A stretch of DNA of 64,000 nt from Motilimonas sp. E26 (GTDB lineage Bacteria; Pseudomonadota; Gammaproteobacteria; Enterobacterales; CBDFNC01): positions 82,931 to 146,930 of the forward strand of contig NZ_JAIBHJ010000009.1 in the NCBI RefSeq assembly GCF_021278025.1, given 5' to 3'. The notes below the pieces were generated by a model. The model saw only the letters and a list, made by a program, of their open reading frames with translations, was not told where the DNA came from and did not search any database. The first letter of the stretch is position 1. Every line of letters starts with the position of its first letter. Of the stretch, positions 9,901 to 19,100 are shown one piece after another. Made by a program: the position numbers and the translations under genes.

Positions 9901-10581
9901 CTAGTTTTTCTCTATCTTGTACGGCTTTTCTTTATTAATCACGATCAGATGATTACGCATGTTCTCAACCTTAATTACTTGCGGTGTTTGCTTAAATTGT
10001 TGGGTCACGAGCAAGATCACTGCGTCAAGCTCATCTTGCTGCCTTGGTAGTAAATTAATTATTAAGGTATCGCTAAACTTGCTAGCACAGGCTTGATAAA
10101 ATGCAGGATCAAAGAGAAATGCAGGACTGCCAAAATCGCTAAATAAATCGCAGAGCATGACATCAGCAGGGGCCAGTTCAGTGATAGCGGCACAGGCATC
10201 AGCGGCTAAGACTTTTACCTGACATTGGCTTGGGTTGAAATAGTCATTAAACCAATCAATCACTTGCTGGCTTTGTTCAATACAAGTGTATTTTAGGTCT
10301 GGTTGCCTGTCACATAGATAGCGGATCAAGCTACCACCGCCTAAGCCTAGCTCAATAATAGACTCAAAGTGGTGGGGTAAATGCGGCAACAAAGCATGAT
10401 GATAGCCAAGCATCAGTTTACTTGGCTCGGTCTTGCTCATAATACTTTGTACGACGGTATCAAGGGTTAGCCACAAGTAGTCATGGTCTTCAAATAATAC
10501 CCATTGCTTATCATCTTGATGTACTAAATGGCGCACTTGGGCTTGGCTGAGACGGTTGATTAGCTCGTAATCGGATAGCAA
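9901..10581 (-). CDS. Spermidine synthase-like methyltransferase-fold protein
   Basis: The 226-aa protein has a Rossmann methyltransferase / polyamine synthase fold. The SAM-type motif is IIELGLGGGSLIRYL, and an acidic residue ends the next strand in YTCIEQSQQVIDWF. DVMLCDLFSDFGSP matches the post-motif acidic loop of SpeE-like proteins. It lacks the N-terminal beta domain and the full catalytic set of true spermidine synthases and is shorter than SpeE (about 280 aa), so a polyamine product is doubtful. No speD-like decarboxylase lies nearby. It is convergent with the aquaporin gene and divergent from the acetyltransferase gene. Confidence 0.75.
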   Translation of the reverse strand: MLSDYELINRLSQAQVRHLVHQDDKQWVLFEDHDYLWLTLDTVVQSIMSKTEPSKLMLGYHHALLPHLPHHFESIIELGLGGGSLIRYLCDRQPDLKYTCIEQSQQVIDWFNDYFNPSQCQVKVLAADACAAITELAPADVMLCDLFSDFGSPAFLFDPAFYQACASKFSDTLIINLLPRQQDELDAVILLVTQQFKQTPQVIKVENMRNHLIVINKEKPYKIEKN

Positions 10582-10757
10582 GAGTGGCTCCTTATGCCAA
10601 GTGGCGAGATTATTGTTTTATAACTTATTGTTTATAAAGTTTAATTATTAATGTGGTAGGCAGAATATGCAATGCTAAAAACTAGCTAATTGAGCGGATA
10701 TTGAATATTGCTGAAAGACTAGGCAATATAAGAAGCATTAGTCACAGGAGATATTAC

Positions 10758-11708
10758 TTGTATCATATTTTTGAGCCTACTACCAAAACGGAACTCGATG
10801 AATATTTTCATTTCCGTTGGTCGATCTTAAACGCACCTTTACAGTTGCCAATGGGCTCTGAAAAAGATGGTTATGATCCCCATGCCTTGCATCGGATGAT
10901 CCGAGATCGTGACGGTAAACCGCTGGCGGTTGGGCGGGTATATGTTACTGATTCCGATGAAGCGCAAATTCGTTACATGGCTGTAGAGCCTTCTTATCGC
11001 GGTAAAGGGATTGGAGCTTTGTTGTTAAAAGCTCTGGAACAAGCTGCGCGTGATGAAGGAGCAAAGCGCATTGTGTTGCTGTCTCGAATCAAAGCGATCT
11101 CTTTTTTTGAAAAGTTTGGCTATGTTGCTGCGCAACGTGAACCCCATCGTATGGAAGGTACGCAACTACTGCAAATGATTAAGCAGCTCGCCCCTGCGAA
11201 AAGTTTGCTGCGGGTGCCTGAATTATGCTTAGCATTAGAGCGGGTTTGGGCTGAGCAAATTCCCATTAGTGAAAAAATGGGTATTACTGTTTACCAATAC
11301 ACGGGCGAGCGCTTTGAAACTCGCGCCAGTTTACATGCCAATGTGAATACTAAACATGCCATGTTTGCTGGTAGTATTTATAGTCAAGCTACCTTAACCG
11401 CGTGGGGTTTGTGTTGGTTAAAAATGAAAGAGCAAGGTTTTGATGGTGAGATAGTGGTTGCTAAGGCTGAAATTGCTTATCGCCAACCTGTTACTGAACT
11501 GCCTAGAGCGGTGATCTTAAAAGATCATATTGATGGCAGTTTTGCAGGCCTAAAAAAAGGCTGTAAGGTCAAAGTCAAAATGACGGTGAGTATTATTAGC
11601 GGTGAGCAAAATGCAGCAGACTTTGAAGGCCTGTTCATTATTTTACCGAGAGAGTCCCAGTCGGAGCCGCCTCCTTTAACTGATATCTATTCAGTGGCCA
11701 ATGAGTAA
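10758..11708 (+). CDS. yiiD: YiiD-type bifunctional GNAT acetyltransferase / thioesterase-like protein, TTG start
   Basis: The N-terminal half is a GNAT domain with the acetyl-CoA loop RYMAVEPSYRGKGIGALLL and the RIKAISFFEKFGY ending. The C-terminal half is a hot-dog thioesterase-like domain (YiiD_C), with HANVNTKHAMFAGSIYSQATLTAWG as its helix. This two-domain architecture matches E. coli YiiD, whose exact substrate is not settled. The start is the TTG at 10758, since CAGGAG (10745-10750) stands seven bases before it and it yields YHIFEP, the usual family N-terminus. A more upstream TTG at 10701 would add 19 atypical residues with no good ribosome binding site. Confidence 0.87.
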   Translation: MYHIFEPTTKTELDEYFHFRWSILNAPLQLPMGSEKDGYDPHALHRMIRDRDGKPLAVGRVYVTDSDEAQIRYMAVEPSYRGKGIGALLLKALEQAARDEGAKRIVLLSRIKAISFFEKFGYVAAQREPHRMEGTQLLQMIKQLAPAKSLLRVPELCLALERVWAEQIPISEKMGITVYQYTGERFETRASLHANVNTKHAMFAGSIYSQATLTAWGLCWLKMKEQGFDGEIVVAKAEIAYRQPVTELPRAVILKDHIDGSFAGLKKGCKVKVKMTVSIISGEQNAADFEGLFIILPRESQSEPPPLTDIYSVANE

Positions 11709-11726
11709 TTGATAGCTACACAGACC

Positions 11727-13448
11727 TTAATCTAACCTAATCACCCGTTTTTCGGGGGCTTTATCCATTATTTTACCTTCCACATTGACCGGCGTGCTGG
11801 GGATTAACCGTTGTAGCATGTCGGGATTCAGGTAATCTTCGTTTAGCTTGCCTTTAATTCTTATCTTATCGGCTTTCATGCCCTGATATAGCGCTTCGTT
11901 GACGATTAGTTCAAAGCTTGCCTGTTGCGACCATTGCGGTGGTATGGTTAATAAATGGCGTTGCTTGATCAATTGCGCTTGCTCTAAGCGCAGACTGATC
12001 CCCCGAATAGAGAGGGGCAGTTCATCAGCGTAAGAAAGCAGATTTAAATTAAATAAATCGAGTTTGTCGATGACTAAGCTGTTGATTGGTAGCAAAAGAT
12101 CTTTCGGCTCAGCCAGCTCTTCATTCTTTGTGGCTAACCATTCAGGTTGGATCCCGATATCTAGGTCGCGAGCAGTGAGGTGGTTGATATGAAGATCGGG
12201 GTAGCGCTGTAGGCTAATATCAAACAACGCAGAAAAGTGGCCATCAAAGCTATTCCCTTGGACCTGATAAAACTCCCACTTGCCACCTTTTACTCGACTT
12301 TTAAGGGTTAAGTCGGTAATGCTGGTTCCCGCGTAGTAGAACTCACGCATATTGAGGTTAAACTGGCTATTAAGTTGATCCACTTGGCTTAAATCGAGCC
12401 ATTGGCCAGTGCTTAAAATGGGTAAATTTTTCAAGTTGAGATTGAGCTTATTAAAGGTCAGCGGGAGTTGTTTGTCGTAGCTAGTAAAACTAATCTCGCT
12501 TAATGCCAGTTGCTCAATCAAGATGCTGTCGAATAAAGGGGATTCGACGGGCTGGTTTACTTTTTGGTCTGATTCTGTGTTGGCTGTCAGCTGCGGTGCA
12601 TTGGCTTGAAAGTTTTGTAGCCAGCTTTCGCTGTATTCTAAGTTTAAATCGCTCAGCGAAAATTGTTTCACCTTGAGTGCCAAAGGTGGCGTAACATTCA
12701 TAGCTAGCTCACCCACTAACTTACCTTTCAAATGATTCGCACTAAATTGGTCAATTTCTAGCTGTTGGTTTTGCAGTTGGGCCGAGACAAAAACATTGTT
12801 CACTGCAAAGGCGTTGATCGCGATCTGGTTAATTGCTAATTCTAGATCAACAGCCCCTTTGCTGGTGAGAAGTTGGTGATCTTGAACTAATTGCCATTGA
12901 TTCAAGTGCATTGTCAGATCGTGTAGTGTCACCGCAGGGCTTTGTCTCAAAGACACCGCTAAATCGAGATGATTTATACTAAATTGTTTTATTTGTAATG
13001 AGGCAATAGGTAATGGTTCAACGTTACTTGGCTCATTCGCGCTAGTAGGCTTAGGGTTACCGCTTTGCAAATGCTGTAGTAAGTTGTCGCTAATGGATAA
13101 TGTTGGTCGTTCTAAAATCACTTGTTCAATAACTAGCTCACGGCTAAACCAACCTGAGCTACTCAACTGCAACCAAATTTGTTCAATTTCAGCGACGGGG
13201 TGTTCAGCTGGGGTGTGCTGTGGCAATGTGAGTTTGATGTTATTAAGGGTAAGTTGAGTCGGCTTGGAGATATTCCATTGAATATCTTGTATATCCAGCT
13301 CAAAACCTAAGTTGGTTAGTGCCCACTGCTTAATGTCAGCGCGGTAATCATTGGCATTAAACATCAATGCGGCAAGGCTAATAATCACTAATAGTAGCAG
13401 TAATAGACCAGCAACAATACGCACCATTAAGCGTGCTGTGGGGTTCAT
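11727..13448 (-). CDS. AsmA family envelope protein
   Basis: The 573-aa protein has one N-terminal transmembrane anchor (IVAGLLLLLLVIISLAALMF) followed directly by NANDYRADIKQWALTNLGFEL, the hallmark start of AsmA/TamB-related proteins. The rest is long repetitive beta structure with alternating LNNIKLTL / LSDLNLEY / LNLKNLPIL-type strands, as expected for a periplasmic lipid-transport-like groove. E. coli AsmA is about 617 aa. AsmA-like proteins affect outer-membrane lipid homeostasis. The gene lies 104 bases downstream of recG on the same strand and could be weakly co-transcribed. Confidence 0.85.
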   Translation of the reverse strand: MNPTARLMVRIVAGLLLLLLVIISLAALMFNANDYRADIKQWALTNLGFELDIQDIQWNISKPTQLTLNNIKLTLPQHTPAEHPVAEIEQIWLQLSSSGWFSRELVIEQVILERPTLSISDNLLQHLQSGNPKPTSANEPSNVEPLPIASLQIKQFSINHLDLAVSLRQSPAVTLHDLTMHLNQWQLVQDHQLLTSKGAVDLELAINQIAINAFAVNNVFVSAQLQNQQLEIDQFSANHLKGKLVGELAMNVTPPLALKVKQFSLSDLNLEYSESWLQNFQANAPQLTANTESDQKVNQPVESPLFDSILIEQLALSEISFTSYDKQLPLTFNKLNLNLKNLPILSTGQWLDLSQVDQLNSQFNLNMREFYYAGTSITDLTLKSRVKGGKWEFYQVQGNSFDGHFSALFDISLQRYPDLHINHLTARDLDIGIQPEWLATKNEELAEPKDLLLPINSLVIDKLDLFNLNLLSYADELPLSIRGISLRLEQAQLIKQRHLLTIPPQWSQQASFELIVNEALYQGMKADKIRIKGKLNEDYLNPDMLQRLIPSTPVNVEGKIMDKAPEKRVIRLD

Positions 13449-13552
13449 GATAGTGATTTCCTTATCTCGCTCTGCGATGAAACTAAATAATACTGAATAA
13501 ACATTACCTTGTCGTGATTATGCTGCCACGGTGCGGCGCAGCTAACAATTTT

Positions 13553-15625
13553 TTAAGCATGGGAATAAATTTCTTTCTGTCCCAGCCAGCGTTTGACTAT
13601 TTTATCAACAGTTTCTGGATATTGCTGCATAACATGCTGAGCTAATTGTTGCACTTGTGGAATTAAACGCTGATCGCGACTTAAGTCTGCAATGCGCAAG
13701 TCTGCTAAGCCAGTTTGCTTACTGCCGAGTAATTCACCAGGGCCACGGATTTCTAAATCTTTTTGCGCAATGTAAAAGCCGTCAGTGGACTCTCTTAATA
13801 CCCCTAGTCGTTTGCTTGCAGTGACCGATAATGGATTATGATATAGCAGTACACAGTGGCTGGCAGTGGCACCACGACCGACGCGGCCTCTTAACTGGTG
13901 TAATTGCGCTAGTCCAAGACGTTCTGGATTTTCTATGATCATCAAACTGGCATTGGGCACATCTACACCGACCTCAATGACTGTTGTGGCAACCAACAGG
14001 TCGAGCTCTGCTGCCTTAAAAGCATCCATTACGTACTGTTTTTCGGCAGGCTTCATACGGCCGTGCACCAGACCAATACGCAATTGTGGCAGCATCAGTT
14101 GCAAATCATTGGCGGTGACTTCAGCCGCTTGGCATTCAAGGGCTTCCGACTCCTCAATTAAGGTACACACCCAATATGCTTGACGTTGCTCGTTCTCACA
14201 GGCTTGACGTACGCGCTCGATCACTTGCTCGCGCCGCGTATCGGGGATCGCCACGGTGGACACAGGCGTTCTTCCAGGCGGTAATTCATCGATGATAGAG
14301 GTATCTAAGTCGGCGTAAGCGGTCATCGCTAAGGTTCGGGGGATGGGAGTAGCAGTCATGATCAATTGATGAGGGGCATAAGGACCAAAGGTGCCTTTTT
14401 CACGCAGTGCTAAGCGTTGATGTACGCCAAAACGGTGTTGTTCATCAATGATCATTAAGGCTAAATTAAAGAATTCAACTTCAGCTTGAAACAGTGCGTG
14501 AGTGCCCACTATCATTTTACTTTCGCCATTAGCAAAGGCAGCAAGTTGCTGTTCGCGCTGTTTACCTTTTACTTTTCCTGCTAACCAACCGACTTGTATA
14601 CCTAATGGCTCAAGCCATTGGCTGAACACTTTGGCATGTTGTTCGGCCAATAATTCGGTGGGGGCCATTAAGGCGACTTGATAGCCCGATTCAATCACTT
14701 GTAATGCCGCCAGAGCTGCGACCAAGGTTTTGCCTGAGCCAACGTCACCTTGCACCAAGCGCATCATCGGTACGCTTTTATGTAAATCTTGGCTGATCTC
14801 ATTGACCACGCGTTGTTGTGCGTGAGTGGGTGAAAAGGGTAATTGCGCCAATAGTTGAGCCACAATAGGCCCAGCTTGTTGAATAGACGCCGCTTGATTT
14901 TGGCTGGACTTTTGTCGCAGTAGGAGCATGCTGAGGTTATGGGCCAATAACTCCTCGATGATAAGGCGTTGTTGTGCTGGGTGCTCTCCGGCATCCATCA
15001 AGTCTTGATCGGCATCGGCCGGAGGTTGATGCAGGTAAATTAAAGCCTCCTGCAAAGAAAAAGCATAGTGATTGAGCTGAGCAGGCAGTACTTCGTCTAT
15101 ATTATGCTGCTTTAATAGTTCAACGGCTTGATGAGTAAGACTACGAAAGGTGTTTTGCTTGAGTCCTTCTGTTGTGGGATAAACGGGAGTGAGCGCCTCT
15201 TCACATTCAAGTTGTTCGGGATCATTTAATACTTGATATTCAGGGTGGGTGATCTCATAACCAAACTTGCCGCGACGAAACTCGCCATAGCAACGCAGCC
15301 ACTTTCCTTCGCTAAGTGCATTCTTTTGGCCTGCGTTGAAGTGAAAAAAGCGCAGTGTCACACTGCCAGTACCGTCACTAATTTTACAGGTTAGGATGCG
15401 GCGATTACCAAAGCTGACTTGAGTGCTTTTTATCTCGCCTAAAATGGCGCCATGTAAGCCTGGTAGCATATCTTGAATAGCAAAAATTCGAGTGCGATCT
15501 TCGTAACGTAGCGGTAAGTGAAAGAGCATATCTTGAACATTAGCTAGCCCCAACTTAGTGAGTTTTTCAGCAAGTTTGCTGCCGACACCTTTTAATGTCG
15601 TGAGAGGTAACTTTTCTAGTTTCAC
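13553..15625 (-). CDS. recG: ATP-dependent DNA helicase RecG
   Basis: This branched-DNA translocase regresses forks and processes Holliday junctions. The 690-aa length matches the family. The N-terminal wedge (OB-fold) domain is followed by helicase motifs: Walker A GDVGSGKT, Walker B IIDEQHRFGVHQR, motif III TATPIPRTLAM, motif V ATTVIEVGVDVPNAS and motif VI QLRGRVGRG. In E. coli recG sits beside spoT-trmH. Here about 5.5 kb of other genes lies between recG and trmH. The start ATG follows an AT-rich leader. Confidence 0.98.
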   Translation of the reverse strand: MKLEKLPLTTLKGVGSKLAEKLTKLGLANVQDMLFHLPLRYEDRTRIFAIQDMLPGLHGAILGEIKSTQVSFGNRRILTCKISDGTGSVTLRFFHFNAGQKNALSEGKWLRCYGEFRRGKFGYEITHPEYQVLNDPEQLECEEALTPVYPTTEGLKQNTFRSLTHQAVELLKQHNIDEVLPAQLNHYAFSLQEALIYLHQPPADADQDLMDAGEHPAQQRLIIEELLAHNLSMLLLRQKSSQNQAASIQQAGPIVAQLLAQLPFSPTHAQQRVVNEISQDLHKSVPMMRLVQGDVGSGKTLVAALAALQVIESGYQVALMAPTELLAEQHAKVFSQWLEPLGIQVGWLAGKVKGKQREQQLAAFANGESKMIVGTHALFQAEVEFFNLALMIIDEQHRFGVHQRLALREKGTFGPYAPHQLIMTATPIPRTLAMTAYADLDTSIIDELPPGRTPVSTVAIPDTRREQVIERVRQACENEQRQAYWVCTLIEESEALECQAAEVTANDLQLMLPQLRIGLVHGRMKPAEKQYVMDAFKAAELDLLVATTVIEVGVDVPNASLMIIENPERLGLAQLHQLRGRVGRGATASHCVLLYHNPLSVTASKRLGVLRESTDGFYIAQKDLEIRGPGELLGSKQTGLADLRIADLSRDQRLIPQVQQLAQHVMQQYPETVDKIVKRWLGQKEIYSHA

Positions 15626-15920
15626 CGTCTGCGTTCCAAATACCTGTAAATATAAACAGATAATACAAGAACATCCGCTCTAACGTTATTAAAATGCATA
15701 AAAACAACAAAGATAGCGCTATCATTTTATAGGAGGCTTATCATTCATAAGTTTAAATAGGTGTTGATAGCGTTATCTTTTTCGCTTTATATAGATTATT
15801 TGTTCTTATTAATTATTTGTTTTTAAATGGTTATTTTTGTTTTTTTAAGAAATTGACGTGATTGGCTTTTCGGTTAACGTAATTGCAGCATAAAGCCATA
15901 GACGAATTTTGCTCAACTCT

Positions 15921-16075
15921 GATAATCTAGCTGCACAGTTTAGGAAATAACTTGTTTCCTCTGAGGTTTTTTGAATATTTGCGGGTGTAGATGGAGCTCT
16001 TTGAGCTCTACTAAAGACAAAGTTAGCAGATGCTAATTGAAATAAAAAAGGGAGCTATTTAGCTCCCTTTTTTAT
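15921..16075 (+). ncRNA. Candidate small structured RNA ending in a strong terminator
   Basis: This lies in the 598-base gap between recG and the TolA-like gene, where no ORF is supported. It begins at a GATAAT -10-like box (15921-15926) and contains three successive hairpins: AGGAAA/TTTCCT, GGAGCTC-TTT-GAGCTC, and TTAGCA/TGCTAA. It ends in AAAAGGGAGCT-ATTT-AGCTCCCTTTT with T-rich flank. No convincing -35 element was found, so transcription on this strand is an inference. The terminator may alternatively serve the TolA-like gene on the other strand. Confidence 0.35.
16045..16075. terminator. Bidirectional Rho-independent terminator
   Basis: AAAAGGGAGCT pairs with AGCTCCCTTTT across ATTT, with A-rich sequence on the left and T-rich sequence on the right, so it can work on both strands. 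Confidence 0.8.
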
Positions 16076-16223
16076 TTTCTCGAATAGGGCTACTCCCTTT
16101 CGAGTGACTAAATTATTTAGCATCAGGTACATCGTCTAACCAGTTAAAAGGCCTTATTCTGAGTGGCATTGGTTTTGCGGTAACACGGCAAAAATTGTCA
16201 CAATATCTTACCAATCTCTCGAA

Positions 16224-16577
16224 CTATTCTGCTCTGAGGCGAAGCTTAAACTTTTTAAGCTTGGCTAAGTCTTCCTCAGGTAAGCTAGAGGGGTCTAACG
16301 TTAATATACTGTTTTTTAGTGCCTCAACTGCAGATTGATCAAATTTAGCAAAACCACTGCTTTGCTCTACTGTAACATCCACATTTCCCATCAAATCATT
16401 GTTTACCATGACTGTAACCGTTGAGCCTGGATAGGTGTGACGTGCTTTCCAGTGTTGATAAATGTTTTCTTGCATTGCTTGTTGGCATTGCACTAAATCT
16501 TCGCAGGTTGTCATTGCTGATGCCGCAGGGGTCGTGATCAATGCAGCGAGAATCGCCATTGTTATTGTTCTATACAT
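16224..16577 (-). CDS. Small periplasmic TolA C-terminal-like protein
   Basis: The 117-aa protein has a signal peptide (MYRTITMAILAALITTPAASA) and a short mature domain that resembles the TolA/TonB C-terminal fold. The pattern is YQHWKARHTYPGSTVTVMVNNDLMGNVDVTVEQSSGFAKFDQSAVEAL split over a helix and beta strands; two cysteines (TTCEDLVQC) could form a disulfide, as in TolA domain III. It lacks the membrane anchor and long helical domain of real TolA. A free TolA-III-like domain in the periplasm might bind Tol or outer-membrane proteins, but this is inference. The gene is monocistronic. Confidence 0.7.
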   Translation of the reverse strand: MYRTITMAILAALITTPAASAMTTCEDLVQCQQAMQENIYQHWKARHTYPGSTVTVMVNNDLMGNVDVTVEQSSGFAKFDQSAVEALKNSILTLDPSSLPEEDLAKLKKFKLRLRAE

Positions 16578-16974
16578 GTTTATCTCCTAATGGTTTATTA
16601 GTTTTTTATTGTTGTTTCTAACAGCAGTGTTGTTTTGACTTTAATCATAGTATGATCGCAATAACAAACTGCATCATTTGTAACAGTAGGTAACAACGAA
16701 TATGAAGTTGATCATAGGTTAATTAATTCATTTTTGTTACAACATGATGGGATTAGAAAGTATAAAAAAAATAATAATAATTTATCAGGGCTTATCGGTC
16801 TTTTTGGTGATCCTATATTGAAGTTACCTCACCACGAAGACACGTAAACCTTAGCCAAATATGATGGACGTTTCTTTTAAATGGGTCATCCACGACCATC
16901 ATAGCTATGCCATTGCAGTGGACTTGTTGCCACGATGGCGCTACATCACTCGTTGTAATATCAGGAGATAAAGA
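16578..16974. other. AT-rich divergent intergenic region
   Basis: The region separates the TolA-like gene from the DUF4272 gene and should contain promoters for both. A 36-codon frame (16861-16971) ends next to the ribosome binding site of the following gene, but it has no ribosome binding site of its own. No operator or known RNA element was seen. Confidence 0.4.
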
Positions 16975-17640
16975 GTGCTAGGATTACTTAAAACATGGAT
17001 GATGCCAAGAATCACCCCGATGCCAGCGAGCATGGCGAGAAAGTTATTGTCAGAGCAGCAGCTAACCCAGCTAGGCATAAAAGTTGATAAGAATTTGCCT
17101 TCCTTGCCTGATGCCGGAGAATGTCAATTTAGATCCGTTTCAGACATAGTGCATCGCTTGCAAAGCTTAATGTTATTAACTGCTCACGCCGAAGAACTGC
17201 CAAGTGCCGTGATCGATGCTTTGTATTTACGAACAGGCGCGCAACATTGCTTCACCCTTAAAGAACAGCATTGGCTTGCTAAAACCCACCTAACGCCAGC
17301 AGAAAAGCAAGTTTGTATGTGGCGCTATGAATCAATCAAATTATTGCTGTGGGCAATCGGCCACCTAGCTGAGTTGGGGAAAGCAACAGAAGGGGCCAAT
17401 ATTATTGAGCTATCGCGTCTGATCCAGTGGCAAAGTTATGATGAACTATTGGCAGGAGCAAAACCATTAAACCCAGTTACGCTGCTAGATACTGCGGACC
17501 AGTATTACCGAATGGCTCACCTTGGTAAGCATCAGCCTCGCGCCCTACCTGCCAATATCAGCCTGTTAATAGTGCAAGAGCGTTATACTTGCTTAAGCTG
17601 GTTGATAGGTGAATCAGACTGGGATGAACTGTGTGAGTAA
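16975..17640 (+). CDS. DUF4272 family protein, GTG start
   Basis: The 221-aa cytoplasmic protein matches the DUF4272 pattern: the region LTPAEKQVCMWRYESIKLLL followed by WAIGHLAELG corresponds to the conserved WRYEA...LLWALG core of that family. SVSDIVHRLQSLMLLTAHAEEL is the preceding helix. DUF4272 proteins have no established function and are often found beside toxin-immunity or secretion loci; no such partner is adjacent here. The GTG start is well supported by AGGAG (16963-16967) seven bases upstream. The gene is followed by a long-loop inverted repeat. Confidence 0.7.
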   Translation: MLGLLKTWMMPRITPMPASMARKLLSEQQLTQLGIKVDKNLPSLPDAGECQFRSVSDIVHRLQSLMLLTAHAEELPSAVIDALYLRTGAQHCFTLKEQHWLAKTHLTPAEKQVCMWRYESIKLLLWAIGHLAELGKATEGANIIELSRLIQWQSYDELLAGAKPLNPVTLLDTADQYYRMAHLGKHQPRALPANISLLIVQERYTCLSWLIGESDWDELCE

Positions 17641-17646
17641 ATAAGT

Positions 17647-17712
17647 GAGAGATTAGCTGTTAGCCTTGATGTTTAGAGTTGTGTTTATATAGTTCTCTTG
17701 CTCTAATCTCTC
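17647..17712. repeat. 10-bp inverted repeat with a 46-base loop
   Basis: GAGAGATTAG (17647-17656) and CTAATCTCTC (17703-17712) are exact reverse complements. They frame the gap between the DUF4272 gene and pldA. There is no T-run directly after the right arm. Confidence 0.5.
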
Positions 17713-17742
17713 GTTTAATTATTTAACTCACAGGGAAAGTTT

Positions 17743-18609
17743 ATGAAATACCTACTTTTAGCGGCTGCGATGCTTTCGACTGCCGCTATCGCAGAGCAGG
17801 TTGGTGATACCGGGGCTGATAATGCTGCTCTCGAGCAACGTTTGGCCGATGAGCGAGAAACCTATGATAATCCATTTGTAATTACGGCCCATAAACCTAC
17901 CTATATTTTGCTGGGCAACTATAACGATAAGCTCTCTGCTGAAAATTATGCTAATTATGGTGAGCTACAAGACGTTGAGATTAAATTTCAATTTAGTTTT
18001 AAAATGCCAGTTTGGAGTGCTCAATCTCAGTACGGTCCTTCCTTGCTGTTCGCTTACAGCCAAGTTTCTTATTGGCAGGCATATAATAAAGCGGAATCAT
18101 CACCATTTCGAGAAACCAATTATGAGCCTGAAGCGTTTTTGTCTTGGCGGCCAAATTACCAGCTTGGTGCCGGCTGGAGTGTTCAGGTAGCGCAAATTGG
18201 CTTTGTGCATCAGTCTAATGGTCGTAGTGAGCCGCTTTCCCGCAGTTGGAATAGAGTTAAGGCCAGTGTCACTTTAGAGCGCGGTAACTTAGGGCTAGCG
18301 TTAGTGCCATGGCTGCGAATTCCAGAAGACCGAGAAGAAGATAATAACTACGACATTACTGACTATTTAGGCCATGGCAAAATATTGGCGGCTTATAAAT
18401 GGCATGATCATACTTTTTCCATGATGAGTCGTAACAACCTAGAGAGTGGCTTTTCAAAAGGGGCGATAGAAGGGAGCTGGAGTTTTCCTTTGACATCTCG
18501 GGTTAAGGGTTACGTTCAATTTTTCTCAGGTTATGGTAATAACCTGATTGAGTATGACCAATACAACAACACAGTAGGCATCGGCATTGCGTTGACCGAT
18601 TGGCTGTAA
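17743..18609 (+). CDS. pldA: Outer-membrane phospholipase A
   Basis: OMPLA is a beta-barrel that hydrolyses phospholipids reaching the outer leaflet. The 288-aa protein has a signal peptide (MKYLLLAAAMLSTAAIA), a short periplasmic segment, then alternating beta strands ending in an aromatic-type C-terminal strand (VGIGIALTDWL). The catalytic His-Ser pair is visible in GFVHQSNGRSEPLSRSWNR (family pattern HxSNG). The segment RIPEDREEDNNYDITDYLGHG supplies the calcium and activity region of the family. The start ATG follows a CAGGGAAAG ribosome binding site. It is a single-gene unit. Confidence 0.95.
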   Translation: MKYLLLAAAMLSTAAIAEQVGDTGADNAALEQRLADERETYDNPFVITAHKPTYILLGNYNDKLSAENYANYGELQDVEIKFQFSFKMPVWSAQSQYGPSLLFAYSQVSYWQAYNKAESSPFRETNYEPEAFLSWRPNYQLGAGWSVQVAQIGFVHQSNGRSEPLSRSWNRVKASVTLERGNLGLALVPWLRIPEDREEDNNYDITDYLGHGKILAAYKWHDHTFSMMSRNNLESGFSKGAIEGSWSFPLTSRVKGYVQFFSGYGNNLIEYDQYNNTVGIGIALTDWL

Positions 18610-18700
18610 GTTGAGCATCGATCAAGAGCACGCCTCGGCGTGCTACTTGTTCAAATGTACATTTCCTTCCTAATTTTTTATTTCTTCATTTAACTCGATA

Positions 18701-18982
18701 CTAGGGTCTGTTGATCTTTCGTGATTTTTTTTGCTGCTAATTGTTGGGTATTTATACAAAACGTTCGTTGTGGCCAGCACCTTTGTGGCATAGTGAACTA
18801 CGCGAAAAGGCGCTAACGCAGTAGAAATGGCCAACAAACGCTGTCCTACGGATTCTGCTCAATCGTTGAGCAGTATTTACTTAGAATGCTAAGCTACACA
18901 CTGCTCGCCTTGCTCAAAACGCTTTTAGACAAGGTGTCCCCTCTCGAACAAAAATCAACCAGAAAAGATCAACAGACCCTAG
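18701..18982. mobile_element. MITE-like element with CTAG-flanked terminal inverted repeats
   Basis: The element has left end CTAGGGTCTGTTGATCTTT (18701-18719) and a right end that is its exact reverse complement (to 18982). The interior of about 240 bases has no gene. CTAG at both outer ends can be read as a 4-bp target duplication, which would suggest an IS5-type transposase acting in trans. A related terminus begins at 63924. It sits between pldA and the marR gene. Confidence 0.75.
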
Positions 18983-19018
18983 ATATTGTTTGTTTTTTGA
19001 ACTAAGATTATCTCATAT

Positions 19019-19034
19019 GACAACCTAGGTTGTC
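19019..19034. promoter_or_regulatory. Palindromic operator, probable MarR-family binding site
   Basis: GACAACCTAGGTTGTC is a perfect 16-bp palindrome 66 bases before the marR start. Its size and symmetry fit sites bound by MarR dimers, so autoregulation of the adjacent gene is likely, though inferred. Confidence 0.55.
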
Positions 19035-19100
19035 TTGTTGGGAGGGCTCTAATCTGTTTGTTGAGAGCCCAAGTAGGTTAAGCTAACTTTGGTAGGTAAC

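Noticed and set aside
16861..16971. 36-codon frame (MMDVSFKWVIHDHH...) ending next to the DUF4272 start
   Set aside because: It could be a leader peptide, but there is no ribosome binding site before its ATG and no recognisable sequence.
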